A DNA stretch of 12,186 nt from Dehalococcoidia bacterium. GTDB taxonomy: Bacteria; Chloroflexota; Dehalococcoidia; Tepidiformales; Tepidiformaceae. The stretch spans positions 1 to 12,186 of the forward strand of contig JALOAP010000047.1 of assembly GCA_023228745.1 (NCBI GenBank), in the 5' to 3' direction. The notes under the pieces are model-generated. The model had not been told where the DNA came from, did not search any database, and saw only the letters and a list, made by a program, of their open reading frames with translations. Each line of letters opens with the position of its first letter. Positions within the stretch are counted from its first letter, which is position 1. A program made the position numbers and the translations under genes. Positions 11,582 through 12,186 of this stretch are shown here, piece after piece.

Positions 11582-11593
11582 GAGGAGAGACTC

Positions 11594-12186
11594 ATGGCAG
11601 AACCTGTCGTTATCGCGGCGGAGCCGCGCACTGTCCTTGGAAAGCGTGTCCGCCATCTGCGGCGCGAGGGCCATCTTCCCGCGAACGTGTACGGCAAGGG
11701 CCTCGAATCGGTTGCGATTCAGATCAACCATCGTGAGTTCCTGCGCACGCTCAAGTCGACGGGCTTCCGCAGTATGTTCGAGCTCAGCATCAATGGCGAG
11801 CCTTCGAACCGGTACGTGATCGTCCGCTCCATGGCGCGTATCGGCGGGACCGGAGAGCCGATCCACGTCGACTTCTTCCAGGTGGACCCGAACGAGCCGA
11901 TCCATGCGAACGTGCCGATCCGGCTGGTTGGCCAGGCGCCGGCCGTGCGTGACCTCGCCGGTACCTTGCTCCAGAGCCTGGAAATCCTCTCTGTCCGCTG
12001 TCTGCCGCTGGACATCCCCGAGGCGATCGAGGCCGATGTGGCGATGTTGAAGCGCTTCGAAGACACGATGACGGTGGACGACATCACGGCGCCAGAAGGC
12101 GTCGAGATCCTGACGGACCCGAGCGTCCCCATTGCCAGCGTCGCGCCGCCACGCATCCGCCTCGAAGAGGGTGCAGAGGCGGAAGA
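11594..12186 (+). CDS. rplY: Ribosomal protein bL25, CTC/TL5 type (incomplete at window end)
   Basis: Binds 5S rRNA in the 50S subunit. The first 197 codons are present and open to the window edge; the stop lies outside. The N-terminal domain has the family pattern EPRTVLGKRVRHLRREGHLPANVYGKG (residues 9-35, read with its Arg/Gly landmarks) and VDFFQVDPNEPI near 96-107. The C-terminal TL5/CTC beta domain begins around 108 (HANVPIRLVGQAPAV). The two-domain form is usual in Gram-positives, Thermus and Chloroflexota, unlike the short E. coli form. Start at ATG 11594 has GAGGAG eight to nine bases upstream. The end of the visible part is turning acidic (LEEGAEAEE), as in family tails. Confidence 0.95.
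   Translation, partial: MAEPVVIAAEPRTVLGKRVRHLRREGHLPANVYGKGLESVAIQINHREFLRTLKSTGFRSMFELSINGEPSNRYVIVRSMARIGGTGEPIHVDFFQVDPNEPIHANVPIRLVGQAPAVRDLAGTLLQSLEILSVRCLPLDIPEAIEADVAMLKRFEDTMTVDDITAPEGVEILTDPSVPIASVAPPRIRLEEGAEAE

Overview
The window is high-GC bacterial chromosome (roughly two thirds G+C by eye), densely packed, with genes on both strands and many short or overlapping junctions. The gene content is housekeeping plus small accessory modules. Nothing looks like phage, insertion sequence, CRISPR or tRNA/rRNA. High GC, very short or absent 5' untranslated regions and a divergent DnaA would fit Chloroflexota (Dehalococcoidia-like lineages) or a related deep group. That placement is inference and only moderately secure.

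Layout. Positions 1-2312 (+): a helical-repeat protein of unknown role, a cobalamin/metal-receptor-like (BtuF fold) protein without signal peptide, and a MOSC-domain protein. Positions 2309-3662 (-): a small hydrophilic protein, a secreted lipoprotein, and a His/Cys-rich single-pass membrane protein; the last two form a probable metal-handling operon. Positions 3706-5019 (-): a complete four-domain DnaA whose DNA-recognition signature is altered. Its upstream region (5020-5335) holds four copies of GGTTATG and is a candidate replication origin with non-canonical DnaA boxes. Positions 5336-5812 (+): a MerR-type regulator without cysteines, convergent with a MazF/PemK-type toxin and ribbon-helix-helix antitoxin (5816-6444, -). 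Positions 6558-8204 (+): a ThDP-dependent enzyme of the acetolactate synthase/2-hydroxyacyl-CoA lyase family. Positions 8296-8922 (-): peptidyl-tRNA hydrolase, flanked on both sides by degenerate 7-bp tandem repeats. Positions 9011-10177 (+): a three-gene overlapping unit of DinB-like, small membrane and DinB-like proteins. Positions 10399-12186 (+): a PHP-domain phosphoesterase, a seven-iron ferredoxin with a strong terminator, and the start of ribosomal protein bL25, which runs off the end.

How it works together. Translation quality control (pth, bL25), redox (ferredoxin, ThDP enzyme) and replication initiation (DnaA) sit side by side without forming one pathway. The strongest shared signal is in the promoters. 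Five genes have a TANNNT hexamer exactly six bases before the start codon, which places the predicted transcription start on the first base of the start codon (leaderless mRNA). Several others have TANNNT 14-19 bases upstream. The most interesting observation is the pairing of DnaA domain IV, where the DHTT signature reads NKST, with a cluster of repeats that keep the TTAT half of a DnaA box but not the CCACA half.
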